Positions 44,333 through 54,351 are shown, numbered from the stretch's first letter. The stretch: DNA of 64,000 nucleotides from Oligoflexia bacterium (GCA_030432875.1 JAUILP010000005.1:1-64000); one strand, 5' to 3'. The notes: generated by a model not told the origin, from the sequence alone. A program made the numbers and translations.

Positions 44333-46738
44333 GTGCATAATTCTAATCCAAATGATGAGGAACAGGTTGGCCCTAAGTTCCTCGTTACACCAAAAGAAAT
44401 TGCGGCAAAGGGTCTTAAGTCTGTTGGCGGTAAGGCCTACAATTTATCTCTGCTTTCCTCCCAGGGTTTTCCCGTACCTGAATTCTTGACCGTCCTCCAT
44501 CCCCCAAAGACTGAATCAGATTGGCAGGAGATTTTTTTATGGTGGGATAACACGGCTAAAGGGAAAAAATTAGCAGTACGAAGTTCTGCACAGGGAGAAG
44601 ATGCCTCCGGTTTTAGCTTTGCTGGACAGATGCAGTCATTTCTCAATATAGATTCGCATGCGAGGTGCCGGGAAGCTGTATCCGCTTGCTTTGACTCCCA
44701 TAATAGGCCCGCGTCTCAGGCATATCAGGAGCATTTTTCTCAGGATGCTCACCATATGAATGTGATACTTCAGGTCATGGTCAATGCCAAATTTTCTGGA
44801 GTCTATTTTACGGTTGATCCCGTCACAGGAGACAAAAAATCAATAATAGAAGTTGTTGCTGGTTTTGGCGAGGCTCTCGTTTCAGGGCAAAAAACACCTT
44901 TCCGCTTTATTGACGGAGTATGGGATCGACAACATCCTGTTGACCCAAATTTTCCTGCGAAAGCTCTCGATGATGTTAGAAAAAATGCTCAGGGAGCAGA
45001 GCTAGCCTTAGGCTATGCTATTGATATGGAGTGGGCTACTGATGAGAACGGTGTTTTTTGGCTTTTACAGGCACGCCCTATCACCACAAATATTGAGCAG
45101 GGGGAAGAAAATTCGCTAGAGCAAGAAAAAATCCTCAAGGAGCTAAAACGCCTACAAGAAAAATACCGAGGCGATGTTATATGGGACGGGCAAACCTTTG
45201 CTGAGTTTATTGGGTTTCCCAGTTATTTTACCTTTAGCATTTGGAAGCAGGCTTTTGCTCCAGAAGGGGCTTTTAATGCCGCACTCAAGGAAACGGGATA
45301 TGCGGGGTTTCATAAAAAGCTTTACGGGCCTAAAGATTCTCTGCTCGAGCGTATTTTTGGGCGTGCCTACATTAATTTAAGCTTATTAAATCCGCTTTTT
45401 TTTGGAGAAATTCCTTTTCGCACGGTGATTGAACCAAGACCAAAACTCAAGTTTGACTATAGGCTTATAACCCTCAAGTCAACGATCATGTCTCCCCTGC
45501 TATGGTTTAATATGTTAAAGCTGTCACTGAAATTTCAGTTTTCGCGTAAAAAATTTTTACGGGATGCTGCGGCAAAATTGCAGGAGTTCAGGGGAACGCT
45601 CCCGCTAAAACCTTGGGATCACGAAGAATATGAAAGCTGGCCTGATGACTATCTATATAAGAAACTCGCGGAAGAGGTGAGTGATTTTGCCAATAAACAT
45701 CTCATTTGGCCTTTTATGGTGATCTTTTATATTGAGTTCACGCTTCAAGAATTGCAACAAATATTGGGCTCAGCTTTTTCCAAAGATGAAGCCAGCAAAC
45801 TCGTCAATAAATGGATGGGTAGAGGCTTAGCCACAGTTACCGCCAAAATGAATGATGACTATCATATAGCGTGTGATCGTTTGGAAAAACGTCATGATTT
45901 TTTTATGCGCTATGGTCACCGAGGCCCTGGAGAAATGGATTTAATCAATCCCCGCTGGGTTGAGCTCGGCGACAAAGCCTTTTATAAATCGCCTGTACAT
46001 GGGAAGTTAGCGCCTGTAGAAAAACCAGCTTTTAATATCCTTGAAGACCTTCAAGGCAAATTAAGCACCTTAAAACAAACCATTGTAAGCCAAAGGTGGC
46101 AGGCGCTTAAAGAAATGCTTGAGCTGAGAGAACAGTGGAAAATGCTTTATATGCGTCCTTATGCCAATATTCGCTGGCTCATTCAGGAGATAGGCAGGCG
46201 TGTGAAACTCGAAGATGATATCTTTTGGTTGCGCTATTCCGAAGTGCTAGCGCTTGCAGAAGATCCTGGCGGCGAAAAATTAGATATTCTTAAAGGTAAA
46301 ATAAGTGATCGCAAACCTAGATTTAAAGCGTTTCGCAAACTCTCTTTTCCTGTCGTTGTTTCTCTAGATCAGCTGACAAAGGCTTTGAACAATACTAATG
46401 CTCACGGTAAAGATGATACCTATGAGGGGCTGGGAATATCTCCTGGTATTGCCTACGGTAAAGTGATTCGGATCAGTGATCCTGCGAACGTTGATTTTGC
46501 GCAATGGCCCTCTAATCCCATAATCGTTGCAGAAGCAACAGATCCGGGATGGACGCCTTTATTTCAAAAGGCAAAGGGCTTTATCGTAGAGCGTGGTGGT
46601 ATGCTGTCGCATTGTGCTATCGTCGCAAGAGAAATGAATTTACCTGCGGTCAGCGGCATTTTAGGGTGTATGCGGAATTTAAAAGATGGAGAAAATATTT
46701 GTGTTGATGGATCAAGTGGTAGGGTCACCATTGTTTGA
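44333..46738 (+). CDS. PEP-synthase-like phosphotransferase without PEP barrel (RPH-type layout)
   Basis: 801 residues; GTG start with TGGAGG upstream. N-terminal ATP-grasp/PPDK domain with 'SVGGKAYNLSLLSSQGFPVPEFLTV' and 'LAVRSSAQGEDASGFSFAGQMQSF' (about 28-105), a helical middle domain containing 'RYGHRGPGEMDLINPRWVE' (about 524-542), and a C-terminal swivelling phosphohistidine domain 'VERGGMLSHCAIVARE' with His at about 760. The PEP/pyruvate TIM barrel of true PEP synthase is absent: the protein ends just after the His domain. This layout is that of rifampicin phosphotransferase and PigC-like enzymes, so the natural target is open. Its 3' end overlaps the next gene. Confidence 0.75.
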   Translation: MHNSNPNDEEQVGPKFLVTPKEIAAKGLKSVGGKAYNLSLLSSQGFPVPEFLTVLHPPKTESDWQEIFLWWDNTAKGKKLAVRSSAQGEDASGFSFAGQMQSFLNIDSHARCREAVSACFDSHNRPASQAYQEHFSQDAHHMNVILQVMVNAKFSGVYFTVDPVTGDKKSIIEVVAGFGEALVSGQKTPFRFIDGVWDRQHPVDPNFPAKALDDVRKNAQGAELALGYAIDMEWATDENGVFWLLQARPITTNIEQGEENSLEQEKILKELKRLQEKYRGDVIWDGQTFAEFIGFPSYFTFSIWKQAFAPEGAFNAALKETGYAGFHKKLYGPKDSLLERIFGRAYINLSLLNPLFFGEIPFRTVIEPRPKLKFDYRLITLKSTIMSPLLWFNMLKLSLKFQFSRKKFLRDAAAKLQEFRGTLPLKPWDHEEYESWPDDYLYKKLAEEVSDFANKHLIWPFMVIFYIEFTLQELQQILGSAFSKDEASKLVNKWMGRGLATVTAKMNDDYHIACDRLEKRHDFFMRYGHRGPGEMDLINPRWVELGDKAFYKSPVHGKLAPVEKPAFNILEDLQGKLSTLKQTIVSQRWQALKEMLELREQWKMLYMRPYANIRWLIQEIGRRVKLEDDIFWLRYSEVLALAEDPGGEKLDILKGKISDRKPRFKAFRKLSFPVVVSLDQLTKALNNTNAHGKDDTYEGLGISPGIAYGKVIRISDPANVDFAQWPSNPIIVAEATDPGWTPLFQKAKGFIVERGGMLSHCAIVAREMNLPAVSGILGCMRNLKDGENICVDGSSGRVTIV

Positions 46739-48182
46739 CCTACATTATGCAGTGGTACCTACTGTCGTTATCCCCTTTGCGATTATTGGGGTCATACTGA
46801 GTTCTATTGTCACGTTTATTGCGGGTTTATTTGGTATAAATTATGAGATAGATGGACCCAAAAAGCTGCTTTTTGCTTTGTTTCGGCCTCGGGTCCTTAT
46901 CATCGCAGCTGTTTTGAACGGCCTTATTTTTGGCACTATTTATGGGTATAAATATGTTTCTACCCTTCCTGCGTTTATTTGGCATATTCAGTTACGCAAT
47001 AAAAATAATTTACCAGCTCCGATTGAAAGAGTATTTCCTAGTACAAATGCTATGACTAATGTCTTTCGTGCCCCAAGCGGAGAGAGAAAATTCGTCATGG
47101 GAGTTAATCTGGTGTGGGAAACAGCTCTGGAGGCTGGGAGTTTCGGGGGGGTCTCGAAAAGCGGCGACCAGCTCTACATTGGGAGCGAAAATGGCAAAAT
47201 CTATGAAGTTGATGCCAATTCTGGGCAAGTTCTTCGGGACTTTTTTGTAGGCACTGATGTGACTCCGGTACCTATAATTTTTAATCAACACATGTATGCA
47301 GGAGAAGGGGTTCATGATACCCATCATGCACGCTTTTATCAATTTGACTTAGTCTCGGGAAAAATGACTGCCTATGCCAAAACTAAAGGTCATACTGAGG
47401 GGAATGGAAGAGTTATTCATCACAAAGATAAAGATTATCTCTTATTCTCCGCTGGGTCTGATGGTCTGTTTGCTGTCGACCCTGCCACCATGAAAGAAAT
47501 ATGGCATGCGCCTTTGGGACATACTGACTCCGAAGTTATGGGTGAGGATGGGGTTGTTTACGTCTCTACAGGAATTGAAAAAGGCGTTGAGGGGAAGGGA
47601 CAAATGGCTTATGCCCTCCAAATCGAAACGGGGAGTATTTTATGGCAACGTGATTTGCCCGCTTCAGGCTGGCATGCTCCGGTAATTGTCGGTGAGCTTG
47701 TTTGCTTCAGCGTGGGTGAAATATATGGCGGCAGACCTTGGGGACAACTCGCCTGTTATCAAAAAGGCGATGGTGCCGTAGATGTCTCCTTTAATCTTGA
47801 TGCGCCGCTAGTTACCTACCCCATTGCCATAGATGAGGACATTATTAGCGCAGATGTTGCTGGGAATGTTTGTAGTCTGTCCCTTAAAAAAAGAGAACGC
47901 AATTGGTGTGTCAGGACACAGGATAAGGGATTTACTTTTGCAACCCCAATTTATGATGGCTTTGGCAGTATAGTTTTTCCCTCTTATGCAGGTGGGTTGA
48001 TGGTTTTTGATGCGCGTTCTGGTGAAAAAACTTTTACCTGGATGCCTGAGAACGGGAAAGGTCTTCCTTGGAAACGGCCAGCTGCTATTATGGCGGTAGA
48101 AGATGGGGCGTGGTATCTCGTTGATATGAAGGGCGGGGCACTCAGAAAATTAGAGCCGGAGTATCTGGTCCTTCCAAATTAA
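46686..48182 (+). CDS. Membrane-anchored PQQ-type beta-propeller protein
   Basis: 498 residues; the first ATG lies inside the last 53 bases of the preceding gene in another frame (a start at the ATG at 46707 is also possible). Two hydrophobic segments (about residues 25-48 and 71-95) anchor it, and the rest is a propeller of seven or eight blades with the PQQ/WD-like 'GKIYEVDANSGQVLRDF', 'DGLFAVDPATMKEIWHA', 'YALQIETGSILWQRDLPA' repeats. No obvious enzyme residues are visible, so a binding or scaffold role in the periplasm is likely. The overlap with the phosphotransferase gene suggests coupled expression. Confidence 0.7.
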   Translation: MEKIFVLMDQVVGSPLFDLHYAVVPTVVIPFAIIGVILSSIVTFIAGLFGINYEIDGPKKLLFALFRPRVLIIAAVLNGLIFGTIYGYKYVSTLPAFIWHIQLRNKNNLPAPIERVFPSTNAMTNVFRAPSGERKFVMGVNLVWETALEAGSFGGVSKSGDQLYIGSENGKIYEVDANSGQVLRDFFVGTDVTPVPIIFNQHMYAGEGVHDTHHARFYQFDLVSGKMTAYAKTKGHTEGNGRVIHHKDKDYLLFSAGSDGLFAVDPATMKEIWHAPLGHTDSEVMGEDGVVYVSTGIEKGVEGKGQMAYALQIETGSILWQRDLPASGWHAPVIVGELVCFSVGEIYGGRPWGQLACYQKGDGAVDVSFNLDAPLVTYPIAIDEDIISADVAGNVCSLSLKKRERNWCVRTQDKGFTFATPIYDGFGSIVFPSYAGGLMVFDARSGEKTFTWMPENGKGLPWKRPAAIMAVEDGAWYLVDMKGGALRKLEPEYLVLPN

Positions 48183-48971
48183 TATGAGGCGCCGCTTCAT
48201 GTTAGGGTCTGGGTTTAAATAAAGAACTTCCATATTGGGACGCATTTTTACTGCATTCTTTTGCCAAATTCCGGGCCCATTGATCCCGATAGAATAATTT
48301 GTCCCAACAGCACCTGGAATACCGACAGATTCTAAACTGAAAGAAGCCCCTGCGGTGATAAATCCGCCGCTATAGCTTTGGGCATCCTTACATCCCAAGC
48401 TTTGGACTTCAAAAATATTGGCTGCCGCGCCAGCATCAGTTACAAAACCAATACCAGGAGCACAGTATATCCCCACCTCATAAAAATCGGTGTTCTCCGG
48501 TTTAAAGATCATCATTTCAATGCTTGCAGCACCTTGCAAAATAAAAGCTAGATTGACGGAAGCTCCAATTCCTTTACCATGTGGGTTTTTAATAAGGTTT
48601 ACTATCGTATTCAGTCCGGGGACTTGGGAAGATACAGATTTAATGATGGGTTCAACAATAATTTTAGCGATAAAATAAATAAGAGAATCATCCTTACTTT
48701 CCGTAGAGTCATCCGGTATTTCTTGCCGAGACTCCTGCTCAATGATATTTGCCGTATTAAAGCACAGGTCTTGAACTGAAGGATTATTTTGCGTTTGCCC
48801 ATCTTCGCCAGCCAATTGATAGCAACGTGATTCTACATTTGCATGCCTATTAAGGGACGACTCATCGGTATTATCCTTTTTATTGATTGGTGCACAGTGA
48901 AGTAGGAGTATACTCAGAAGGGACATGCCCCAATATTTTTTCTTGAGACTATTTTTCATATATTTGCCCAT
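48150..48971 (-). CDS. Predicted lipoprotein of unknown function
   Basis: 273 residues. The signal peptide ends in a clear lipobox LLLHC (about residues 22-26). The mature part is Asn/Ser-rich at first, then Gly-rich and beta-prone (VNLAFILQGAASIEMMIF, SGGFITAGASFSLESVGIPGA, GTNYSIGINGPG), which might form an outer-leaflet barrel or repeat domain. No family was recognised. The 3' end overlaps that of the convergent propeller gene by 33 bases. Confidence 0.6.
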   Translation of the reverse strand: MGKYMKNSLKKKYWGMSLLSILLLHCAPINKKDNTDESSLNRHANVESRCYQLAGEDGQTQNNPSVQDLCFNTANIIEQESRQEIPDDSTESKDDSLIYFIAKIIVEPIIKSVSSQVPGLNTIVNLIKNPHGKGIGASVNLAFILQGAASIEMMIFKPENTDFYEVGIYCAPGIGFVTDAGAAANIFEVQSLGCKDAQSYSGGFITAGASFSLESVGIPGAVGTNYSIGINGPGIWQKNAVKMRPNMEVLYLNPDPNMKRRLILIWKDQILRL

Positions 48972-49428
48972 TGGTTCGCACGATCTAGATCCAAATTAGG
49001 AAATTGTTAACTTTGATAAATACTGCGATTAACAATGAAATCGGAGAAATTTGCGGAAAACATTATTTCTTCTGATTTGGGCAAAATGGGTAGGTTTTAA
49101 TATTTATTAATAATTATAGTCTATTACGCTTAATTTCTGCCCCGTAAAATAATCGGCCACTCCCGCATTATTACCTGGAAGCCTCTACAAGCACAAATTC
49201 ACTATCTCGATGCCATTTTTCTAAGCTCTGAAGCCGGTTTTAAAGCGATCTTCTTCAATAAAAATATGACAAATTATTGACATTTTTGAATTCTTCAGGC
49301 AAGGTTCCCTCTACGTTTTTTTGCAAGAATTATTGGGTTTATTTCAACGAATTTATAACGGAAAAAACTTTTTTAACTTCTTGTTTGTTTTTTTATTTGA
49401 CCATTTGATAACGCTTGAAAGACACAAA
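48972..49428. other. Intergenic region upstream of trigger factor
   Basis: About 450 AT-rich bases. A TTGACA at about 49277 has no good -10 at the right distance, and a TATAAC near 49352 has no clear -35; neither is called. No gene is seen; the in-frame extension of trigger factor (from 49321) looks non-coding. Confidence 0.35.
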
Positions 49429-50709
49429 ATGAAAACTGACATCGAAAATCTCAATACGGTGCAAAGAAAAATTCATGTAACGGTTGATTCTGCTGAAGTG
49501 AATGCGCATTTTGAAAAGGCGTACGCAAAAATCCAAAAAAAAGCCCATATAAAAGGCTTTCGGCCAGGAAAAGCGCCCATTTCTATAATAAAGAAACTCT
49601 ATGGCCACAATGTCAAACCAGAGGTCGGGGAAGCAATTATCAATGATAAACTGCCAGAGGCTATGAAATCTCATGCGCTTAAACCTGTGGCAAATCCTAA
49701 TATTGAAGTCGAAACTTTGCCTGAGCAAAATAGTGAGTTTTTATTTAAAGCGATTGTCGATGTCATGCCCGAAATCGAAATCGGTAACTATACCGGTATT
49801 CCCTTAAATATTGACCGTTTTAATGTCAAAGAGGAGCGGGTAGCGAAGGAGCTACATAATTTACGACGCCGTCGCGGCAAGCCCGAAGCCTTGGAAGTCA
49901 GCGATGCGGTAATCAAAATGAATCGCCTTGCTACCATCGGCCACACAGTATATGAAGGGGAACAGTTGGTCCCGGAACTCAGCACCAAGGGTTTGCAAAT
50001 TCTCATCGGCGAAGATGAAATTCATCCTGAAATCGAATCTGCTTTATTAGGAATGAAGGTTGAAGAGACTAAATCTGTTAATGTCACCCTCCCCGAAAAT
50101 TATGGTGACGTTAAATTAGCTGGTAAGACCCTTCGCTTTGATGTTGTGGTTGAGGATGTTAAAGACTTCATTCTGCCTGAGCTTAACGATGAACTTGCCA
50201 AAGACCTTGGAACCGAAAATGTGGAGGATTTAACCAACAAGGTTAGGGACCAGCTGGTAAATAAAGCCGAAGAAATGCGGCAAAATCGCATTGAGTCTTT
50301 GATTCTTGATTATCTTTATGAAGGCAATCCCTTTGAAGTTCCCCCCTCTATGACCGACCATGTGATTGATAGCATCATTGAAGAAATTTACTGGCAGGAT
50401 GAAAAAGAGAGAAAGGAAGCTCTTAAAAATACCCAGATGAGAAAAGATGTTTTACCTGAGGCAAAACGTCGCGCTCAAAATACGCTGTTACTTTTGAGAG
50501 TCGCAGAAAAAGAAAACCTCAAAGTTGAAGAGGAAGATCTCAATGCTGAGGTTGAACGTATGTTCCCGCATACTAAAGGAAATGAGCAAAAAATTAAAGA
50601 GACCAGAGAAGCCGTGGGTGCCCGCATGCGTGATTCGCTGCTGCTGCGTAAAACCATGCGCTTACTGCAGGAAAAAGCGATAATTACCGAAAATAATGTC
50701 GATTTATAG
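49429..50709 (+). CDS. tig: Trigger factor chaperone
   Basis: 426 residues from the ATG at 49429; the frame stays open upstream but the added sequence is hydrophobic and unlike the family, while the called start gives the canonical 'MKTDIENLNTVQRKIHVTVDSAEVNAHFEKAYAKIQKKAHIKGFRPGKAPISIIKKLYG'. The ribosome-binding signature GFRPGKAP is at about residues 43-50. A middle PPIase (FKBP-like) domain and a C-terminal helical arm domain follow. It binds nascent chains at the ribosome exit. clpP/clpX, its common neighbours, are not adjacent. Confidence 0.92.
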   Translation: MKTDIENLNTVQRKIHVTVDSAEVNAHFEKAYAKIQKKAHIKGFRPGKAPISIIKKLYGHNVKPEVGEAIINDKLPEAMKSHALKPVANPNIEVETLPEQNSEFLFKAIVDVMPEIEIGNYTGIPLNIDRFNVKEERVAKELHNLRRRRGKPEALEVSDAVIKMNRLATIGHTVYEGEQLVPELSTKGLQILIGEDEIHPEIESALLGMKVEETKSVNVTLPENYGDVKLAGKTLRFDVVVEDVKDFILPELNDELAKDLGTENVEDLTNKVRDQLVNKAEEMRQNRIESLILDYLYEGNPFEVPPSMTDHVIDSIIEEIYWQDEKERKEALKNTQMRKDVLPEAKRRAQNTLLLLRVAEKENLKVEEEDLNAEVERMFPHTKGNEQKIKETREAVGARMRDSLLLRKTMRLLQEKAIITENNVDL

Positions 50710-50778
50710 ATCTAAATGCCTCATACTTAGTGTAAACAAAGCTACGATAAAAAAGCTAAGGACTATTTGATTTGGGGT

Positions 50779-51468
50779 ATGTTTATGCGAAAATTGCTGG
50801 CATTAGCTGTTCTTAGTTCTGTCGTCTTTTTATCTCCTCAGGCCTATTCTGATGACCTTAATAAAAATGCTGTTTCGTTTCAAATAAATCACTCTGTTCT
50901 CGTTTATGAATCCACGGTGACTAAAACAACCAATAATGAAACAGCGGAAAAAAATAATGACAGTAGCGAGATTCAAACGTTTCCAACTGATTTGGAAATT
51001 GCTATTGGCGTAAATGACTGGATGCTTTATGCAAGACCTCTGAACAGTGGCTCGACGATTCAAGTGGGACGCACCCTAAATGATAATCTGGAGATTGGCT
51101 TGGCGGCTGGGTATGTCTATAATAAGGCTGAGGATCTGTCAGAAGAAACCACGACAACAGAATATGGCTTTTATGGGGTATACGGCCAGCCTGTGCTAAA
51201 AGACTTGGCGGTGGAATTATCTCTAGGACTCAGCAATGCCTATATCAGAACAGAGACTCACCTTGATGAAAATAATTCGGACACTAAGATTCGTACCCAG
51301 CTAGTATCTGAAATAGCCTGTGATGCCGTTTACACTATTGATGATCATTTTGCTTATGTTGGCGGAGTTTTTTATACCTCAGGACGCTATAAAAGTAATA
51401 CAAATGTCGAAAAATCGGTCATTCAAACATTAGGCGTCAATATCGCGAGTTTTCGCTATATGTTTTAA
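50779..51468 (+). CDS. Predicted outer-membrane beta-barrel protein
   Basis: About 229 residues from the ATG at 50779 (another ATG at 50785). Clear signal peptide (RKLLALAVLSSVVFLSPQAYS) followed by strands with alternating polarity (AVSFQINHSVLVYES, SGSTIQVGRTLNDNLEIGLAAGYVY, TEYGFYGVYGQP, LAVELSLGLSNAYI) and a C-terminal phenylalanine (RYMF), the usual recognition signal for the Bam complex. Small OmpA/OmpW-like barrel of unknown role; convergent with an exported protein on the other strand. Confidence 0.68.
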   Translation: MFMRKLLALAVLSSVVFLSPQAYSDDLNKNAVSFQINHSVLVYESTVTKTTNNETAEKNNDSSEIQTFPTDLEIAIGVNDWMLYARPLNSGSTIQVGRTLNDNLEIGLAAGYVYNKAEDLSEETTTTEYGFYGVYGQPVLKDLAVELSLGLSNAYIRTETHLDENNSDTKIRTQLVSEIACDAVYTIDDHFAYVGGVFYTSGRYKSNTNVEKSVIQTLGVNIASFRYMF

Positions 51469-51488
51469 AAAGAGAACGTAGCCGCGCA

Positions 51489-51905
51489 CTACCCCTTCTC
51501 TGTACCTTTGTACACTTCACGAAAACATTTTGACTTATCCTTAGTGCATAAAAATGCCACGAGCTCAAAGTCAAAGGTGTTTCCTAGAGTTTTTGCTTTT
51601 GCTGCATCGATAAAAAATAGGCCCTTATCTTGATTTAAGGCAGATGTATCTAAGGAGTGCAGTAGAGTCTTCGTCTCAGGTTGGTATAACTTAAGCATCC
51701 ACGGTCCCTCAAAATTGAGGGCATAGCCATCTTTAGGCTGAATGACAAAATTCCAACCCGCATTTTCTTTGGTTTTGTCTTTATCCAAGGCTGAGTCTTC
51801 TCTACTTACTTTAAGTTCCCCGTAAGGCATACTATAATTTGCTGCATAGCTGATTTGAGAAAACCCCAAACAAATCGAAGCTATTGCCTTTATCAATCTC
51901 TTCAT
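51489..51905 (-). CDS. Exported protein of unknown function
   Basis: 138 residues with a signal peptide (KRLIKAIASICLGFSQISYAAN). The mature domain is beta-rich with 'WNFVIQPKDGYALNFEGPWMLKL' and 'LHSLDTSALNQDKGLFFIDAAKAKT', and ends 'LVAFLCTKDKSKCFREVYKG' with two cysteines. No family recognised. Its 3' end lies 20 bases from that of the convergent beta-barrel gene. Confidence 0.6.
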   Translation of the reverse strand: MKRLIKAIASICLGFSQISYAANYSMPYGELKVSREDSALDKDKTKENAGWNFVIQPKDGYALNFEGPWMLKLYQPETKTLLHSLDTSALNQDKGLFFIDAAKAKTLGNTFDFELVAFLCTKDKSKCFREVYKGTEKG

Positions 51906-51933
51906 AGGTCAATCCTCCACACTCTGTGAAATT

Positions 51934-54198
51934 TTAAGAATTTTTTCGAGAAGCCTTAATAACATCGGATACCGCCAGAATCTTTTTAATGACGTCATCA
52001 AGCTGAGCTTTTGATTTGACGGCAATTTCAAAACTCAGGAGACCTTCATTATGAGGTGAAACACTGACCTTCGCACTTTTGATATTAGCTCCTACGGAAG
52101 ATATTGCCGCTGTGACATCAGCCAGAACTCCCGCTCTTTCATGAACAACAATGCTAATGGTGACGACATGGCTCGACGACACATCATTTTCATCTGATAC
52201 CCAATTTACATCTATCTTGCGGTGGGGATCAAGAGCAAATGTACGCGGGCAGTCTTGCCGGTGTACCGAAATCCCTCTGCCTAAAGTAATAAACCCTTGA
52301 ACAGCTTCCCCGGGCAAGGGGCTGCAGCATTTTGCCACGCTGACAAGCATACCCTTTATCCCTGAAACAAGGAGTCCCTTTTGCGAGCTAGACCTTTTAA
52401 CCGTAGTACCTGCTGAATGGCGAGAAATTTTTTCTTCGATGGTTTCGGGCTTATTTTCTATGACCTGAAAAATCAAAGGAAACGCTTTAGTCAGGAGATC
52501 GTGGACGGCAATTTTTCCATAGCCGATGCCCACCAACACGTCATCGAGATTACTTTCTCGGGCTGTCTTCACTAAAATTTCTATTTTGCCATTCTTAATT
52601 AAAGTCTCTAAATCAAGATTTTTGGCATGAAGTTCTGTTTCAAGAATTACCTGCCCCAAATTGCGGCTTTCCTCGCGTTGTTCACTACGAAGATAAGATC
52701 TGATGCGATTTTTGGCCTTAGAAGTCTTAACAAAATTGAGCCAGTCTTTCCCTGGTTTTTGATTTTTTGAAGAAATGATCTCAATGATATCGCCATTTTT
52801 GAGGCCGTGTTTGATTGGTACTAAGCGTCCATTGATTTTTGCCCCGACTGTTTTTAAACCTAACTCCGTATGGACGCCAAAAGCAAAGTCAAGAGCGGTG
52901 GCATTAGCGGGGAGCTGAATGACATCTCCCTTTGGAGTAAAAACAAAAATTTCTTCTTCAAAAAGATCGACCTTAACGGATTCTAAAAACTCATTAGGAT
53001 CTTTTATCTCACTTTGCCATTCCATAAACTGGCGTAACCAGGAAAAGTGATTGAGCGACTGACTTCCATTAAGATCTTTTTTCTCTTTGTAAGCCCAATG
53101 AGCTGCGACACCAAATTCGCAGGTTTCGTGCATAACACTTGTGCGAATTTGAATTTCACAGGGATCACCGCTCGGTCTAATGACCGTTGTGTGCAAAGAC
53201 TGGTACATATTGGCTTTGGGCATGGCAATATAGTCTTTAAAGCGACCAGGCATCGGTTTCCATAATGCATGGACGACACCTAACGCTTCGTAGCAATCTT
53301 TAACGGTGGGGACAATAATACGAAAAGCAAAGAGATCATGAATATCTTCAAAGTCCAAATGGCGTTCTATTATTTTTTTATAAATGGAATAAAAGTGTTT
53401 AGGTCTTCCATAAACTTTAAATTCCTTAAACCCATATTCTTTTAATTCTTTACGAATAATCGAAAGCACCTCGTTTATATAGGCTTCTCGCTCGGCTTTT
53501 TTAGACGCTATTTTTGTTTTAATGAGCTGATAAGTTTCATAATGTAAATGCTTTAAACAAAAGTCTTCTAGCTGGCTTTTGAGGCTATATAGCCCTAAGC
53601 GATTGGCTAGTGGGGCATAAATTTCTAGGGTTTCTGTTGCAATACGGCCTTGCTTGCCATCAGGAAGAGAATCCAAGGTACTCATATTGTGCAGGCGATC
53701 ACAAAGTTTGATAATCACTACGCGCAAATCCTTAGCCATTGCGATTACCATCTTGCGAAAATTTTCGGCAAGTTTTTCCTGGTTGGAGCGAAACTTTATT
53801 TTGCTAATTTTTGTGAGGCCATCAACTAAGGATCCGACCGTATCGCCAAAAAACTTATTAATATCTTCTATAGGCGTGTTAGTATCTTCCACCACATCAT
53901 GGAGGATTGCTGCGATCAGTGAAGCAACATCAACATTTAAATTGAGCAGTAATGAGGCTACAGCAACAGGATGTGTGATATAAGGTTCGCCAGAGCTGCG
54001 AATTTGTCCACGATGTTTTTCTTTAGCAAAAATATAAGCTAGGCGGAGTTTATCCAAATCATCTTGAACATAATTTCCTTCGTAGCTTTTTTTAAAATCC
54101 TCAAGAAACTTTTCAAAATACGCATCCGCATCAGTTGCCGAGTCTAAAGGCTCTGCATGCGGTAAAACAAGATTAGTTGAATTTGGATTTATTGCCAT
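51934..54198 (-). CDS. Bifunctional (p)ppGpp synthetase/hydrolase (Rel/SpoT)
   Basis: 754 residues, full-length RSH protein. The hydrolase HD domain is intact ('AAILHDVVEDT', HD-ED at about 100-105). The synthetase region has 'YGRPKHFYSIYKKI', 'DIHDLFAFRIIV' and 'DPCEIQIRTSVMHETCEFGVAAHWAYK', so both activities are expected. TGS ('EEIFVFTPKGDVIQLPANATALDFAFGVHTELG') and C-terminal ACT domains ('VTISIVVHERAGVLADVTAAISSVGANI') follow. Probably the organism's only long RSH, controlling the stringent response. It lies downstream of gmk on the same strand, but rpoZ is missing from between them. Confidence 0.93.
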   Translation of the reverse strand: MAINPNSTNLVLPHAEPLDSATDADAYFEKFLEDFKKSYEGNYVQDDLDKLRLAYIFAKEKHRGQIRSSGEPYITHPVAVASLLLNLNVDVASLIAAILHDVVEDTNTPIEDINKFFGDTVGSLVDGLTKISKIKFRSNQEKLAENFRKMVIAMAKDLRVVIIKLCDRLHNMSTLDSLPDGKQGRIATETLEIYAPLANRLGLYSLKSQLEDFCLKHLHYETYQLIKTKIASKKAEREAYINEVLSIIRKELKEYGFKEFKVYGRPKHFYSIYKKIIERHLDFEDIHDLFAFRIIVPTVKDCYEALGVVHALWKPMPGRFKDYIAMPKANMYQSLHTTVIRPSGDPCEIQIRTSVMHETCEFGVAAHWAYKEKKDLNGSQSLNHFSWLRQFMEWQSEIKDPNEFLESVKVDLFEEEIFVFTPKGDVIQLPANATALDFAFGVHTELGLKTVGAKINGRLVPIKHGLKNGDIIEIISSKNQKPGKDWLNFVKTSKAKNRIRSYLRSEQREESRNLGQVILETELHAKNLDLETLIKNGKIEILVKTARESNLDDVLVGIGYGKIAVHDLLTKAFPLIFQVIENKPETIEEKISRHSAGTTVKRSSSQKGLLVSGIKGMLVSVAKCCSPLPGEAVQGFITLGRGISVHRQDCPRTFALDPHRKIDVNWVSDENDVSSSHVVTISIVVHERAGVLADVTAAISSVGANIKSAKVSVSPHNEGLLSFEIAVKSKAQLDDVIKKILAVSDVIKASRKNS

Positions 54199-54351
54199 AA
54201 ATATCGTATAGCTACATCTGCCTAAAAAGTTGCTTCCTCACATCACATAATATCGGCTTGTGGGTGAAAAAAACAATCACAATACAAATGATTTTTTTTT
54301 CGCCAAACTAAATCCATTACAACCATCGAATATGATGGGTATACTTTATCC

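Noticed and set aside
44333-46738. Phosphoenolpyruvate synthase (ppsA)
   Set aside because: The PEP/pyruvate-binding TIM barrel is absent; the chain ends right after the phosphohistidine domain.
54199-54351. rpoZ (omega) between gmk and the Rel/SpoT gene
   Set aside because: Checked because gmk-rpoZ-spoT is common; the 153-base gap has no open frame of suitable length or sequence.
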